This document shows positions 8,748 through 16,799 of a stretch of 64,000 nucleotides of DNA, one piece after another. Position 1 is the first letter of the stretch, and each line of letters starts with the position of its first letter. The notes under the pieces are model-generated. The model was not told the origin of the DNA and did no database searches. It saw nothing but the letters and a program-made list of their open reading frames with translations. The translations under genes were made by a program, and so were the position numbers. The stretch is from NCBI GenBank assembly GCA_022819745.1, contig JAJEGS010000035.1, positions 1-64,000 of the forward strand, in the 5' to 3' direction. The DNA is from Candidatus Latescibacterota bacterium. Its GTDB lineage: Bacteria > Latescibacterota > UBA2968 > UBA8231.

Positions 8748-9220
8748 GGGCGATCTGCCGGAGTGCGAAGGCGGCGCATACCCTGCAAGAGAAAGCGCAG
8801 CGCCATCAGGCCAAAGACGAGGGGAAAGCACAATTGGGCGATCCAAGCGGGGACTGCAAAGAAAGCCGTCGTGCCGAATGCGCGTTCATCGAGCACAAAG
8901 CGCCCAGCGATATAGGCTAGATAGGAGCAAAGCGCGGCGGCAAAAAAGTCCGCGCCACTCAGGACAATAGCTCGCACCCGGGCGGGTAGCAGGCGCAACG
9001 CAGCGTCAATGCGGATGTGTTTGTCGAGCCGGGTGGCCACCAACGCGCCGGCTAGTCCAATCCACAACACGAGGTGTCGTACGAGACTTTCGGTGCCCAA
9101 GAAGGTGATGGAAAACAGATTGCGCGCGAGAATCTGACCACAGGTCAGCGCCAGCAGGCAGGCGACCAAAAGGACGAGGAAGCCGGTTTCAAGGCGGTGG
9201 AGGACGTGCTGACCGCTCAA
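8744..9220 (-). CDS. dctQ: TRAP transporter small membrane subunit (DctQ)
   Basis: The 158-residue protein has four predicted membrane helices (about residues 10-33, 46-65, 84-108 and 124-147), standard for DctQ. It stabilises DctM and helps dock the periplasmic binding protein in the inner membrane. Overlaps of four bases with both dctP and dctM point to translational coupling and a single complex. Confidence 0.9.
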   Translation of the reverse strand: MSGQHVLHRLETGFLVLLVACLLALTCGQILARNLFSITFLGTESLVRHLVLWIGLAGALVATRLDKHIRIDAALRLLPARVRAIVLSGADFFAAALCSYLAYIAGRFVLDERAFGTTAFFAVPAWIAQLCFPLVFGLMALRFLLQGMRRLRTPADRP

Positions 9221-10221
9221 GGGGAAGTCCGGCGAGAGTCTTGGAGGTGTCGCGCTATTTGCTCGTGGGCCTCACGGGAAAAGGCTTGGCCCACGAGTTC
9301 GGCTTCGGCGCTGGTGACGAGGTCCTTAAAGGTCTCTACATCGTTTGGGTTGACCTCGACCAGCGACAGGCCGTTGGCCTGTAACACGGTCATGGCTTCG
9401 TCGTTTTCGCGGCGGTTGCGCTGATTCAGAGCGGCCATGCGCTGCCGAGCTATGCGGTGGATGTGTTCGCGATCTTCGGCGGGAATTTTGTCGAAAGCTC
9501 GCTTGTCGATCAAGAGTGCGCCTAGGGTGTAGTTGATGGGCAGTTGGGTGACGTATTTTGCCCGGGTAAACCATTGGAGGACAATGGTCGCCGATGGCGA
9601 AGCGTACACCACATCGATTAGGTTAGTCTGCAACCCGAGGAGGACGTCCGGGATGTTCAGGGGAACCGAGGTGACGCCGGCTAAGCGGAAAAGCACGGAG
9701 GTAAGCGGTTCGTCGGGTAGCTGCCATACCTTTTGGGCGCGCATGTCCTCGACAGTAGCTACGGGTTGCTGCGAGAGAATGTGGACAAAGCCGATGTCGG
9801 CCCAACCGAGAAAGATATAGCCCCGTCCCTCGTATCCCTGTCGGTAAAAGGCATCCATTTTCTCGAGTACGTAATCCACTTCGGCATAGCTGTCGAAGAG
9901 AAAGGGCATTTGCAGCGCGAGGACATCGGGCAAGGTCTGGCTGACGCCTTGGCCGCCAAAATTACCGCCGTGAAGCTGGCCGATGCGCATCTTGCGCAAT
10001 ACGACCTTCTCGTCGCCTTGAACGCCACCGGGATAGATTTTGAACCCTACGTTGCCATCTGTCTCCTGCCGCACGTCTGCATCAATGGTGCGGAGGACAG
10101 TGGCCCAGCTACTACCCTCCGGGGCGAGGGTCGCAATTTTGAGGAGGTGATTGGGTTGGGCCGCGACAGAGCTGGCTATGAGTGCGGCAACGACCGCGAA
10201 AAGTCCCTTAAAAGAAATCAT
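9217..10221 (-). CDS. dctP: TRAP transporter periplasmic substrate-binding protein (DctP/TatP type)
   Basis: The 334-residue protein opens with a Sec signal peptide (cleavage near AAQ, residues 20-22) and continues with LKIATLAPEGSSW, the usual DctP start. The conserved arginine of the ligand site is expected in the QKVWQLPDEP region near the middle, where most of the family has an R before the carboxylate; I cannot settle it by eye. The gene overlaps the preceding TatT gene by 14 bases, so this is probably the TatP of a TatT-TatP pair as described in Treponema pallidum (Tp0956/Tp0957). Ligand unknown; hydrophobic or carboxylate ligands are known for the family. Confidence 0.9.
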   Translation of the reverse strand: MISFKGLFAVVAALIASSVAAQPNHLLKIATLAPEGSSWATVLRTIDADVRQETDGNVGFKIYPGGVQGDEKVVLRKMRIGQLHGGNFGGQGVSQTLPDVLALQMPFLFDSYAEVDYVLEKMDAFYRQGYEGRGYIFLGWADIGFVHILSQQPVATVEDMRAQKVWQLPDEPLTSVLFRLAGVTSVPLNIPDVLLGLQTNLIDVVYASPSATIVLQWFTRAKYVTQLPINYTLGALLIDKRAFDKIPAEDREHIHRIARQRMAALNQRNRRENDEAMTVLQANGLSLVEVNPNDVETFKDLVTSAEAELVGQAFSREAHEQIARHLQDSRRTSP

Positions 10222-11077
10222 CGGCTTGGTCCAGTAAGATCTGCGCCTGTCTTTGGGCGGCGATGTTTTGCAAGGTAAGCTCCGGTACGGCGTCTGCCGA
10301 GCTGGTTAGGGCTTGGTTGAGCAGGGATTCGTATAGCGCCCGGTCAAAAGTGCTCCGAGCATAGAATTTGGCTTTGGCTACGTACACCATGAGCACCTGT
10401 CCTTTGCCGATGGCCACGGCTCGGTCGAAGTGCTCGGCGGCCTTTTCCGGGTTGCCGCCCAACATCGGCGGCAGGGCTGCGTAATAGGATCCCAAGAAGA
10501 CATGGGAAGTCCCGTATTGAAAGGTCTCGTCTTGGGCCACGATCCACTGCATGAGTTTAATGACTTTGGGCAATTCGGCCAGTGCCGCCATGGATTCAAT
10601 GTTGGCACTAATCCAAGCTCCCCAACTCGAAGCGGCCCAGAACACGGTCGGCAGGTCTGAAGCCTCTAAGTCGTCAGTGACGCGGATAAATTCAGCATAC
10701 GGTGCTTGGAGTAAGTCTGGTTGACTGAGGCGCAGGGCGAGGGCTTTGAGGCCGTTCACCTTGCCCCGGTGGTACAGATGCTTGGCCCGTTCAGGATCAT
10801 CGACTTCGACCAAAGTGGCATAGGAAGTATATATCTCAGCAGCACTTAAGAGCAATTGCGGGTCTTGCGGATTGGCCACTAGCAGCCCTTCTAATAAGAG
10901 CAAGAAGGTAGGCACGCCCGAGGCGACCAAATCCAAGTCGTCGTGGCGAGCGGTGGCTGCACTGACATCCTCGATCAGCGATCCCACTAACGCGGACTGC
11001 AACCTAGCCGCGCACCCAATTGGCCCAAAGGCTAGGGTCGTCAGCAAGAGCATTGTCAAGAGGTGTTTAGCTACCAT
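10208..11077 (-). CDS. TatT-like TPR lipoprotein of a TRAP transporter
   Basis: The 289-residue protein has a lipoprotein signal (cysteine 22 in GPIGC) followed by helical hairpins typical of the TAtT family, including the LYHRGKVNGLKAL and AEHFDRAVAIG segments and the YYAALPPMLGGNPEKA loop. In Treponema, TatT trimers bind the periplasmic binding protein TatP and have a ligand-conducting pore. It precedes and overlaps dctP here, exactly the expected arrangement. It presumably sits in the periplasm anchored by lipid. Confidence 0.85.
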   Translation of the reverse strand: MVAKHLLTMLLLTTLAFGPIGCAARLQSALVGSLIEDVSAATARHDDLDLVASGVPTFLLLLEGLLVANPQDPQLLLSAAEIYTSYATLVEVDDPERAKHLYHRGKVNGLKALALRLSQPDLLQAPYAEFIRVTDDLEASDLPTVFWAASSWGAWISANIESMAALAELPKVIKLMQWIVAQDETFQYGTSHVFLGSYYAALPPMLGGNPEKAAEHFDRAVAIGKGQVLMVYVAKAKFYARSTFDRALYESLLNQALTSSADAVPELTLQNIAAQRQAQILLDQADDFF

Positions 11078-11120
11078 TCGGACCCAAAAAATCGGCTAAG
11101 AGGGGTTCCTCGTTGATTTT

Positions 11121-12203
11121 CTAACCCCTAAGTCCGCGAGTTTTGTCACTGTCCATCTCCCCTTCAGGCTCTGTCCTGACGCGTAAGCACTGCCAAGGGT
11201 CGTCGTCTTCAGCACAGGCCGCAAAAATTTCCAAGGCACTGGCCAAGTCTTCGCCGCGCGCTCGATAAACAGCGGAAAAGAGCGTTAGATTGGTGTTGTA
11301 GCGACGATAAGACAGGAGGCGCGCATTGTTTAGTTCCCACTGGAGGAATCCATTGTAATAGTTGTGGGTGAACTGCGGTCTAATGAGGGCGAAATCCCGC
11401 TGGCGCTCGGCAAAAACGACCTGCCTGTCGCGGAGTACAACACTGTGGGGCAGCTCCAGTGAGTAGAGGCTATCGAGCGCCGCGACGGTCTCAGCCATGA
11501 AGTGCCGAAAGAGCGCCGCGTCTGCTCGGCGCACCTCGGCCTGTTGCAAAAGCGGGGTATCGGCTCCGAAGTGCTGCGCCAAGAAGAGCAGGGATCCTTG
11601 ACGGCCGACGAAGGTCGCCAAGCTCTCGTTGTAATCGGTCTGCCCTGGGGCATAGACAAGGGCGTGCGTCAGTTCGTGGAGGATCAAATCGGCTAGTTGA
11701 TCGGGCGCGTAGCCGAGCATTGGGCTGAGAATCGGATCGGAAAAAAATCCCAAGGTGCTGTAGGCACTGACCGGGCGGACAATGGCATCGTACCCTGCGG
11801 CGGCGAGGGCATCGCGCTGCTCGTCGGCCAAATCGCGGCGGAAGAAGCCTTTGTAGGGGACCTCGCCGACGAAAGGAAAATCCCAAGTATAGGGCGAGAA
11901 GCGGTCGGGCGGAGAAGCGCTGACATTCCAACTGATCGGACCGCCGCCCGTATCGTAGAAGGTCGTGTAATGATCGTCTGTTTTCAGACCCACGCTTTCG
12001 GCGTAGCGGAGAATGGCTTGAATCAGCTCCAGTTGCGTCCGAGTTTGTTCGGCTAAATCGGGGCGGGCGAGGAGAACTTGGACTGAAATGCGCTTGTACA
12101 CCACGCGGCTTTGGCCGCGGGCCAGATGCCAATAGTAATTGAGATTGCAGCCACAAATGCCCAACAGGCCAAACCCGATGAGAAATCGAAATAACAGAGG
12201 CAT
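11121..12203 (-). CDS. Putative lipoprotein aminopeptidase (COG4324 family)
   Basis: The 360-residue protein has a lipoprotein signal ending at LGICGC and a zinc-peptidase signature: HELTH at residues 176-180 with a third ligand, Glu193, in YNESLATFVG thirteen residues on. This matches the predicted-aminopeptidase family COG4324/PF10023. It should act in the periplasm or on a membrane surface; substrate unknown. It stands 43 bases upstream of the TatT gene on the same strand and may share its transcript, but a functional link is only suggested by proximity. Confidence 0.8.
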   Translation of the reverse strand: MPLLFRFLIGFGLLGICGCNLNYYWHLARGQSRVVYKRISVQVLLARPDLAEQTRTQLELIQAILRYAESVGLKTDDHYTTFYDTGGGPISWNVSASPPDRFSPYTWDFPFVGEVPYKGFFRRDLADEQRDALAAAGYDAIVRPVSAYSTLGFFSDPILSPMLGYAPDQLADLILHELTHALVYAPGQTDYNESLATFVGRQGSLLFLAQHFGADTPLLQQAEVRRADAALFRHFMAETVAALDSLYSLELPHSVVLRDRQVVFAERQRDFALIRPQFTHNYYNGFLQWELNNARLLSYRRYNTNLTLFSAVYRARGEDLASALEIFAACAEDDDPWQCLRVRTEPEGEMDSDKTRGLRG

Positions 12204-12250
12204 CCGCGGCCAAAGCCACTTGTGCGTCTTAATTAGGAAAGCGCGCCAAC

Positions 12251-12736
12251 CTAGGGTTTGCTGACGATCTTTTCCCCATCGAAAATCACATTGCCTTCTT
12301 TGTCGAGGACGCGACCGTCGTTGGTAAACTCGTACTTCATGGATTGCCCCAAGGTCAGGTGGCGTTGGACTTCCTTTAGGTCTTGGTACTTCTCGATTAG
12401 TTTTTCAATCGGCCCTTCAAACGAGGTCTGATGCCGCTTGGGGCGATCCTTGTTGTGGGCGGCCCGCTCTTCAGCCGTCATAATGGGCAGGCGCTCGGCA
12501 GCGGGGGTGAACCGCCCGGCCATGGCCTGTTGGCGGCGATACTTCTCGTGGCGCTTTTCCGACTCGGTCAGCATTTCTTCGGGAATGGTTTCGAAGCTAG
12601 TATCTTGGTCCGCTCCTTGTTCCCGGCGTTTTTGCTGCTCTTCTTGGACCTCACGCGAAAGGCGCTGTTGACGCTCGTGGTCCAAGCTAGTGTCGGTACC
12701 TAATCTCCGCAGTACATGTCGCGCGGCCTTGTTCAT
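12251..12736 (-). CDS. Charged protein of unknown function
   Basis: The 161-residue product is rich in Glu, Lys, Arg and Gln, with long helical, possibly coiled-coil stretches at residues 20-70 and 105-135. It has no signal peptide, membrane segment or cysteine. The last 30 residues are less charged and contain YEFTNDGRVLDKEGNVIFDG, which could fold as a short beta hairpin. I do not recognise a family. It is transcribed away from mreB, and the 201-base gap between them holds inverted repeats. Confidence 0.6.
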   Translation of the reverse strand: MNKAARHVLRRLGTDTSLDHERQQRLSREVQEEQQKRREQGADQDTSFETIPEEMLTESEKRHEKYRRQQAMAGRFTPAAERLPIMTAEERAAHNKDRPKRHQTSFEGPIEKLIEKYQDLKEVQRHLTLGQSMKYEFTNDGRVLDKEGNVIFDGEKIVSKP

Positions 12737-12785
12737 AGGAATGGGCTACCTCCCTGAAAATTGCGTGCAGTGTGTTCACAATTGG

Positions 12786-12834
12786 CTAGCGCTAGAAAAT
12801 ATAAGGGGGCGGATGATTTGGCAAATCCAAATCA
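12786..12834. promoter_or_regulatory. Two inverted repeats between the unknown gene and mreB
   Basis: A perfect 10-base palindrome, CTAGCGCTAG, lies at 12786-12795. A second inverted repeat, TGATTTGG and CCAAATCA around CAAAT, lies at 12814-12834. Both sit in the divergent intergenic region. The second could be an operator or a leader hairpin for mreB. No T-tract follows, so termination is unlikely. Confidence 0.4.
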
Positions 12835-12937
12835 CCTTGGTTATTATAGATAGATACCAACGGATGCTCTCGATGCCGGGGAGCTCAATACCAAGGCTTA
12901 TAGAGTCGAGATTTAACTTTTTGGATGGAGATACAAG

Positions 12938-13957
12938 ATGAGCGTTTTTTCGCGTTTTTTTTCGCATGAAATAGGGATAGACTTGGGCACCGCCAATACC
13001 TTGGTGTATGTCAAAGGCAAGGGAATCGTCCTCAACGAACCCTCGGTTGTCGCCCGCCAAGTCTCCACCCAAAAAGTTATCGCCGTCGGTGCAGAGGCCA
13101 AGGAAATGATGGGGCGTGAAAACGCTGGGATTCAAATAATTCGTCCCTTGAAAGACGGCGTTATTGCCGATTTTGAAGTTACCGAAGAGATGATTCGCAG
13201 CTTTATACGCAAAGTAAAAAAGAACAAACTTTTCGTGCGGCCCAAGATCGTGGTAGCGGTCCCGGCAGGCAGCACTGAAGTAGAGAAGCGGGCCGTGCGA
13301 AACTCCTGCGAGCGCGTGGGGGCCAGAGAAGTCCATTTGGTCAGCGAGCCGATGGCCGCAGCTATCGGCATGGGATTGCCCGTTCACCAAGCCGTCGGCT
13401 CAATGGTTATCGATATTGGTGGCGGGACGACGGAGGTTGCCGTAATTGCCCTTTCAGGTCTAGTCGAACACGAGTCGCTGCGGGTGGCTGGGGAAGCTAT
13501 GGATCAGTCAATTTCCGAGTGGATGCGCAGAAAGCACAACCTGCTTATTGGCGTCCAAGGTGCTGAGAGCATCAAGTGGAAAATCGGGTCGGCAACGGAG
13601 TTGGAAACAGAAGAGAGTATGCCGGTGCGCGGGCGCGACACTGTAGCCGGGCTACCCAAAGTCATGCAAGTAGATTCCGTTGAGATACGAGAAGCCCTAT
13701 CCGGTTCCGTAGCTCAAATTGTCGCTAGCGTGCGCCGAGTGCTGGAGAGGATGCCCCCCGAATTGGCGGCAGATATCCTCGATAGGGGCATGGTGCTCTG
13801 CGGCGGAGGAAGCATGCTGCGGGGGCTGAGGGAACACCTGCTTGAGGCGACGAATTTGCCTACGTATGTCGACAGTGAAGACCCCCTCTCGGCCGTGGTG
13901 CGAGGCAATGCCCGCATTCTCGAAGAGTTTGATAACTACCGCCAAGTTCTACTCTAA
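12938..13957 (+). CDS. mreB: Rod-shape-determining actin homologue MreB
   Basis: The 339-residue protein forms membrane-associated filaments that guide cell-wall elongation. GIDLGTANTLVYVKGKGIV near residues 12-30 is the phosphate-1 loop, VIDIGGGTTEVAV the phosphate-2 loop, and VLCGGGSMLRGL the adenosine motif. Length and all motifs are standard. The ATG at 12938 is preceded by GGAG about eight bases away. mreC follows after seven bases; mreD, the class B PBP and rodA do not follow, so the elongasome operon is split. Confidence 0.96.
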   Translation: MSVFSRFFSHEIGIDLGTANTLVYVKGKGIVLNEPSVVARQVSTQKVIAVGAEAKEMMGRENAGIQIIRPLKDGVIADFEVTEEMIRSFIRKVKKNKLFVRPKIVVAVPAGSTEVEKRAVRNSCERVGAREVHLVSEPMAAAIGMGLPVHQAVGSMVIDIGGGTTEVAVIALSGLVEHESLRVAGEAMDQSISEWMRRKHNLLIGVQGAESIKWKIGSATELETEESMPVRGRDTVAGLPKVMQVDSVEIREALSGSVAQIVASVRRVLERMPPELAADILDRGMVLCGGGSMLRGLREHLLEATNLPTYVDSEDPLSAVVRGNARILEEFDNYRQVLL

Positions 13958-13964
13958 CTGAGTT

Positions 13965-14726
13965 ATGGTCAATACTCGAGAGCTCATCGTCATTGGACTA
14001 GCCTTTGCCTGCGCCTTGGTTTTGATGGGCTTACCTACATCCTATAAGACCTATATCGCCGAGCGCTGCCAAGCCGGTTTAGCAGCATCAGGACAAGCAC
14101 TATTTTCGCGCGTCATCCGCTCTACTCGCAACGAGGAGAAGAGCCGTTTTCTCCTGACTCAAAACGTAGCTCTAGCCCTTGACAACATGCAGCTCCAGGA
14201 AGCTGGATGGGAAAATATGCGCCTGCGCAAAGCCCTGTCCTTTCGGCCTCTAGACGGGGGTACGCGCGTTATTTCTGCCGAGGTGATCGGCCGCGACCCC
14301 GACCACATCTACGACGCGATCGTCATCAACGTTGGTCGCGACCACGGCGCAGATAAGGATATGCCCGTGGTGACACCTGAAGGGCTCGTCGGTCACATTG
14401 CCCAAGTCGGCGGATCGGACTCGGTCGTGCAGTTGTTGATGCGCACGAGAGTGAGTGCTTTGATCCAAGCGACGCGCGCCCAAGGCATCGTCTCGTGGAT
14501 CGACGGCCAGTTCCGGTTGCGATTCGTCGAATCGAGCAATTTGGTGCGGGAGGGCGATTTAGTTGTATCATCGGGGTTGGGCGGGCGATATCCCAAGGGC
14601 ATACCGATTGGCACGGTGGTGGCGGTGAATCAAGAGAAACGAGCCCCGGTCTTTTTGCGGGTTATCCTCAAGTCGATTGTGGATTTCTCTGTCCTCGAAG
14701 AGGTTTTCGTACTCGGCAAAAACTAA
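13965..14726 (+). CDS. mreC: Rod-shape-determining protein MreC
   Basis: The 253-residue protein has an N-terminal membrane helix (about residues 7-24), a short coiled coil (residues 60-85), then the two beta-barrel domains of MreC with motifs such as VITPEGLVGHI-like VVTPEGLVGHIAQVG and GDLVVSSGLGGRYPKGIPIG. It links the cytoplasmic MreB filament to periplasmic wall synthases. The stop is followed by the HU promoter rather than mreD. Confidence 0.93.
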   Translation: MVNTRELIVIGLAFACALVLMGLPTSYKTYIAERCQAGLAASGQALFSRVIRSTRNEEKSRFLLTQNVALALDNMQLQEAGWENMRLRKALSFRPLDGGTRVISAEVIGRDPDHIYDAIVINVGRDHGADKDMPVVTPEGLVGHIAQVGGSDSVVQLLMRTRVSALIQATRAQGIVSWIDGQFRLRFVESSNLVREGDLVVSSGLGGRYPKGIPIGTVVAVNQEKRAPVFLRVILKSIVDFSVLEEVFVLGKN

Positions 14727-14742
14727 GAGAGTGCCGCTCGCC

Positions 14743-14771
14743 TTGACAGGGCATAAGCCGTGCCATATCCT
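14743..14771 (+). promoter_or_regulatory. Strong sigma70 promoter for HU, the 30-residue protein and tRNAs
   Basis: TTGACA (14743-14748) and TATCCT (14766-14771) are spaced by exactly 17 bases, an almost ideal housekeeping promoter. Transcription would begin near 14778, giving a leader of about 55 bases before the TTG start of HU. No terminator is evident before 15553, so the tRNA genes may be on the same transcript. Confidence 0.75.
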
Positions 14772-14833
14772 TTAAAACTGTCTGTTGGCGTGATAGTTAC
14801 GCAATTTCAACCCATCCGAATAAGAGTGCGGTC

Positions 14834-15175
14834 TTGACGAAAGCTGATATCGTACGTCTAATCGCCGAGGGAACAGGGCTTACCAAGACGGATACCGCGG
14901 CTGTGGTCGATGGCTTTATTGAATCCGTAGTCGAGGCTTTGGAACGGGAAGATCACATTGAGATTCGCGGTTTTGGCACCTTCAAAGTAGTAGAGCGTGC
15001 ACCGCGCACCGGTCGCAATCCACGCACGGGTGCCGAAGTAAAAATCGCCGGTCGCAAGGCCCCGACATTCAAGCCCTCAAAGGAATTGCGGGCGCGCGTC
15101 AATGGGGAAAACGCAGAGGATAAAGATCCAGGAGATAGAAAAGATGCCCTGTGGCAGGAAGAGAAAGCGGCATAA
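14834..15175 (+). CDS. HU/IHF-family DNA-binding protein, first paralogue
   Basis: The 113-residue protein matches HU over residues 1-91: KADIVRLIAEGTGLTK helices, then GFGTFKVVERAPRTGRNPRTG, the beta-arm with the intercalating proline region, and FKPSKELRARVN. It compacts or bends DNA as a dimer. The start is TTG. About 20 extra residues at the C-terminus are produced because the frame runs over the ribosome site and first ten codons of the next small gene. A second HU lies at 58872. Confidence 0.93.
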   Translation: MTKADIVRLIAEGTGLTKTDTAAVVDGFIESVVEALEREDHIEIRGFGTFKVVERAPRTGRNPRTGAEVKIAGRKAPTFKPSKELRARVNGENAEDKDPGDRKDALWQEEKAA

Positions 15176-15236
15176 GATCGCTACGCACAAGCGCAAGAAG
15201 AGACTGCGCAAGAATCGGCACAAGAAGAACGTCTAG
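15144..15236 (+). CDS. 30-residue basic ribosomal-type protein (AURKAIP1/COX24 family)
   Basis: The 30-residue product, from MPCGRKRKRHKIATHKRKKR through LRKNRHKKNV, is almost entirely Lys, Arg and His. It matches the very short proteins annotated as AURKAIP1/COX24-domain in Bacteroidota-type genomes. Relatives are mitochondrial small-subunit protein mS38 and mycobacterial bS22, which suggests binding to the 30S subunit near the decoding region. AGGAGA sits eight bases before the ATG. The gene begins inside the 3' end of HU in another frame, overlapping by 32 bases, and a tRNA-Arg gene starts five bases after its stop. Confidence 0.85.
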   Translation: MPCGRKRKRHKIATHKRKKRLRKNRHKKNV

Positions 15237-15241
15237 GCTAG

Positions 15242-15318
15242 GGGCTAATAGCTCAGCTGGATAGAGCGCCGGTCTCCGGAACCGGAGGTCCCAGGTTCGA
15301 ATCCTGGTTAGCTCACCA
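15242..15318 (+). tRNA. tRNA-Arg (anticodon CCG)
   Basis: The acceptor arms GGGCTAA and TTAGCTC pair (one G-U), the anticodon stem CCGGT/ACCGG closes the loop CTCCGGA, and the T-arm contains GGTTCGAATCC. The 3' CCA is encoded. It reads CGG codons. Confidence 0.95.
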
Positions 15319-15351
15319 TTTTGTCGCCAGAGTATGGTCGGATAATTGAGT

Positions 15352-15429
15352 CGGGGTGTGGCGCAGCCCGGCTAGCGCGCTTCCTTGGGGTGGAAGAGGT
15401 CGCTGGTTCAAATCCAGTCACCCCGACCA
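15352..15429 (+). tRNA. tRNA-Pro (anticodon GGG)
   Basis: Acceptor arms CGGGGTG and CACCCCG pair perfectly, the anticodon stem is CTTCC/GGAAG with loop TTGGGGT, and CCA is encoded. The D-arm GCGCAGCCCGGCTAGCGC is shared with the next tRNA, suggesting a local duplication. Confidence 0.95.
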
Positions 15430-15472
15430 TTTTTATAGTAGTATAGAGATTGCAGCTTTTGTTTGCCCACGT

Positions 15473-15550
15473 CGGGGTGTAGCGCAGCCCGGCTAGCGCA
15501 CCTGCTTCGGGAGCAGGGGGTCGCCGGTTCAAATCCGGCCACCCCGACCA
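15473..15550 (+). tRNA. tRNA-Pro (anticodon CGG)
   Basis: Acceptor arms CGGGGTG and CACCCCG pair, the anticodon stem is CCTGC/GCAGG with loop TTCGGGA, and CCA is encoded. Outside the anticodon stem and variable region it closely resembles the GGG isoacceptor 44 bases upstream, as expected after tandem duplication and anticodon change. Confidence 0.95.
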
Positions 15551-15552
15551 CT

Positions 15553-15593
15553 AATTAAGTCCCTGTGAGCTTTTGACTTACAGGGACTTAATT
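15553..15593 (+). terminator. Terminator after the tRNA cluster
   Basis: A perfect 14-base inverted repeat, AATTAAGTCCCTGT and ACAGGGACTTAATT, surrounds a 13-base spacer and is followed by TATTTG. It begins three bases after the last tRNA CCA and ends the HU-tRNA unit before ychF. Confidence 0.7.
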
Positions 15594-15610
15594 TATTTGC
15601 GATATGAGGT

Positions 15611-16702
15611 ATGGCTCTTTCCATCGGCATAATCGGCTTGCCCAATGTTGGCAAATCAACGCTCTTCAATGCGCTGACAGGAGATGGGGCCGAGGTATCT
15701 AATTACCCATTTTGCACAGTGGTCCCCAATGTAGGCACCGTCGAAGTGCCGGATCCGCGCTTGGAGCGGCTAAGCAAGGTCATTCAGCCGCAATCTACAA
15801 CGCCTACTAACATCCGCTTTGTCGATATTGCCGGGTTGGTGCGGGGCGCGAACGAAGGGGCCGGGTTGGGCAATCAATTCCTCGCCCACATCAGAGATGT
15901 CGATGCCCTAGTTCACGTGGTGCGCTGTTTTGACGACGCGCAAATAAGCCATGTGGATGGGGCGATTGATCCCTTGCGCGATATTGAGATCATTGAAACG
16001 GAGTTGCTGCTGGCTGATTTGGCGGTGATGGAAAAGGCCGTGCCCCATCTAGACAAAGTGGTCCGCTCTGAGCCGCGTAGCACGCGCGCGCACGAGCTGG
16101 CGGCCTGCGCCAAGGTCTTAGAGGGATTGCAGCGCGGAATGGGCGCGGCGGCGATGGGGTTGACCCCAGAAGAAAGGGACGCGCTCGCTGCGTATAGCTT
16201 GCTAACGGCAAGGCCGGTGCTTTATGCGGCCAATGTCGGGGAAGTAGAAGCTGGCGTGCCGGGGCCGTGGGTGGATCGGCTAGTCGAATGCTATGGAGCG
16301 GACCAAGTGCTGGTCGTCTCGGCGCAGCTCGAAGCAGAGATCGCTGGTCTGAGTCAAGAGGAGAGAGGAGAATTCGTCCGGGAATTGGGGCTGGAGCATG
16401 GAGGGATAGAGCGCTTAGTCCAGGCCGGATACAAGTTGCTGGATCTGCTTACTTTCTACACGCTCGCCAACGGCAAGCTACAGGCTTGGCAGTTGCCGAG
16501 TGGGGAAAAGGTTTCACGTGCAGCCGGACGGATCCACACGGACATGGAGAAGGGGTTTATTCACGCCGAACTGGCCTCTTGTGAGCAGCTAATTACTATG
16601 GGGGGATGGGCACCGCTGAAAGCAGCCGGACAATTGCGTAGCGAAGGCCGGGATTACGTCGTCGCTGATGGGGATGTCATCACCTTCCTTTTTAAGGCTT
16701 GA
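15611..16702 (+). CDS. ychF: YchF-type Obg-family ATPase
   Basis: The 363-residue cytoplasmic P-loop protein binds the 70S ribosome and prefers ATP to GTP. GLPNVGKST at residues 9-17 is the G1 loop, DIAGLVRGANEGAGLGN the G3 and switch II region, and NVGE takes the place of the NKxD motif, the reason for ATP preference. The C-terminal TGS domain includes FYTLANGKLQAWQLPSGEKVSRAAGRIHTDMEKGF. All landmarks and length fit. It stands alone between the tRNA terminator and a fresh promoter. Confidence 0.96.
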   Translation: MALSIGIIGLPNVGKSTLFNALTGDGAEVSNYPFCTVVPNVGTVEVPDPRLERLSKVIQPQSTTPTNIRFVDIAGLVRGANEGAGLGNQFLAHIRDVDALVHVVRCFDDAQISHVDGAIDPLRDIEIIETELLLADLAVMEKAVPHLDKVVRSEPRSTRAHELAACAKVLEGLQRGMGAAAMGLTPEERDALAAYSLLTARPVLYAANVGEVEAGVPGPWVDRLVECYGADQVLVVSAQLEAEIAGLSQEERGEFVRELGLEHGGIERLVQAGYKLLDLLTFYTLANGKLQAWQLPSGEKVSRAAGRIHTDMEKGFIHAELASCEQLITMGGWAPLKAAGQLRSEGRDYVVADGDVITFLFKA

Positions 16703-16725
16703 GGCCCAGAAGAATCACGTTGGGG

Positions 16726-16740
16726 AACGCTTTTTGCGTT
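16726..16740 (+). terminator. Weak hairpin after ychF
   Basis: AACGC and GCGTT enclose a TTTTT loop 23 bases after the ychF stop and run straight into the -35 box of the next promoter. The stem is only five base pairs and the following T-run is short, so termination would be inefficient. Confidence 0.35.
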
Positions 16741-16769
16741 TTGACGGAAGGTGTTAGGTCGCCTATCTT
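16741..16769 (+). promoter_or_regulatory. Sigma70 promoter of the shell-protein operon
   Basis: TTGACG (16741-16746) and TATCTT (16764-16769) are separated by exactly 17 bases. The start codon of the shell protein is 30 bases beyond the -10 box, leaving a very short leader. The promoter shows that the operon is transcribed independently of ychF. Confidence 0.7.
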
Positions 16770-16799
16770 CTGCCGTTTAAACAAGAGCGAAACAGGCCA

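Noticed and set aside
15352..15550. The two tRNA-Pro genes as an attachment-site repeat of a mobile element
   Set aside because: Both are complete tRNAs with different anticodons and no integrase between or beside them.
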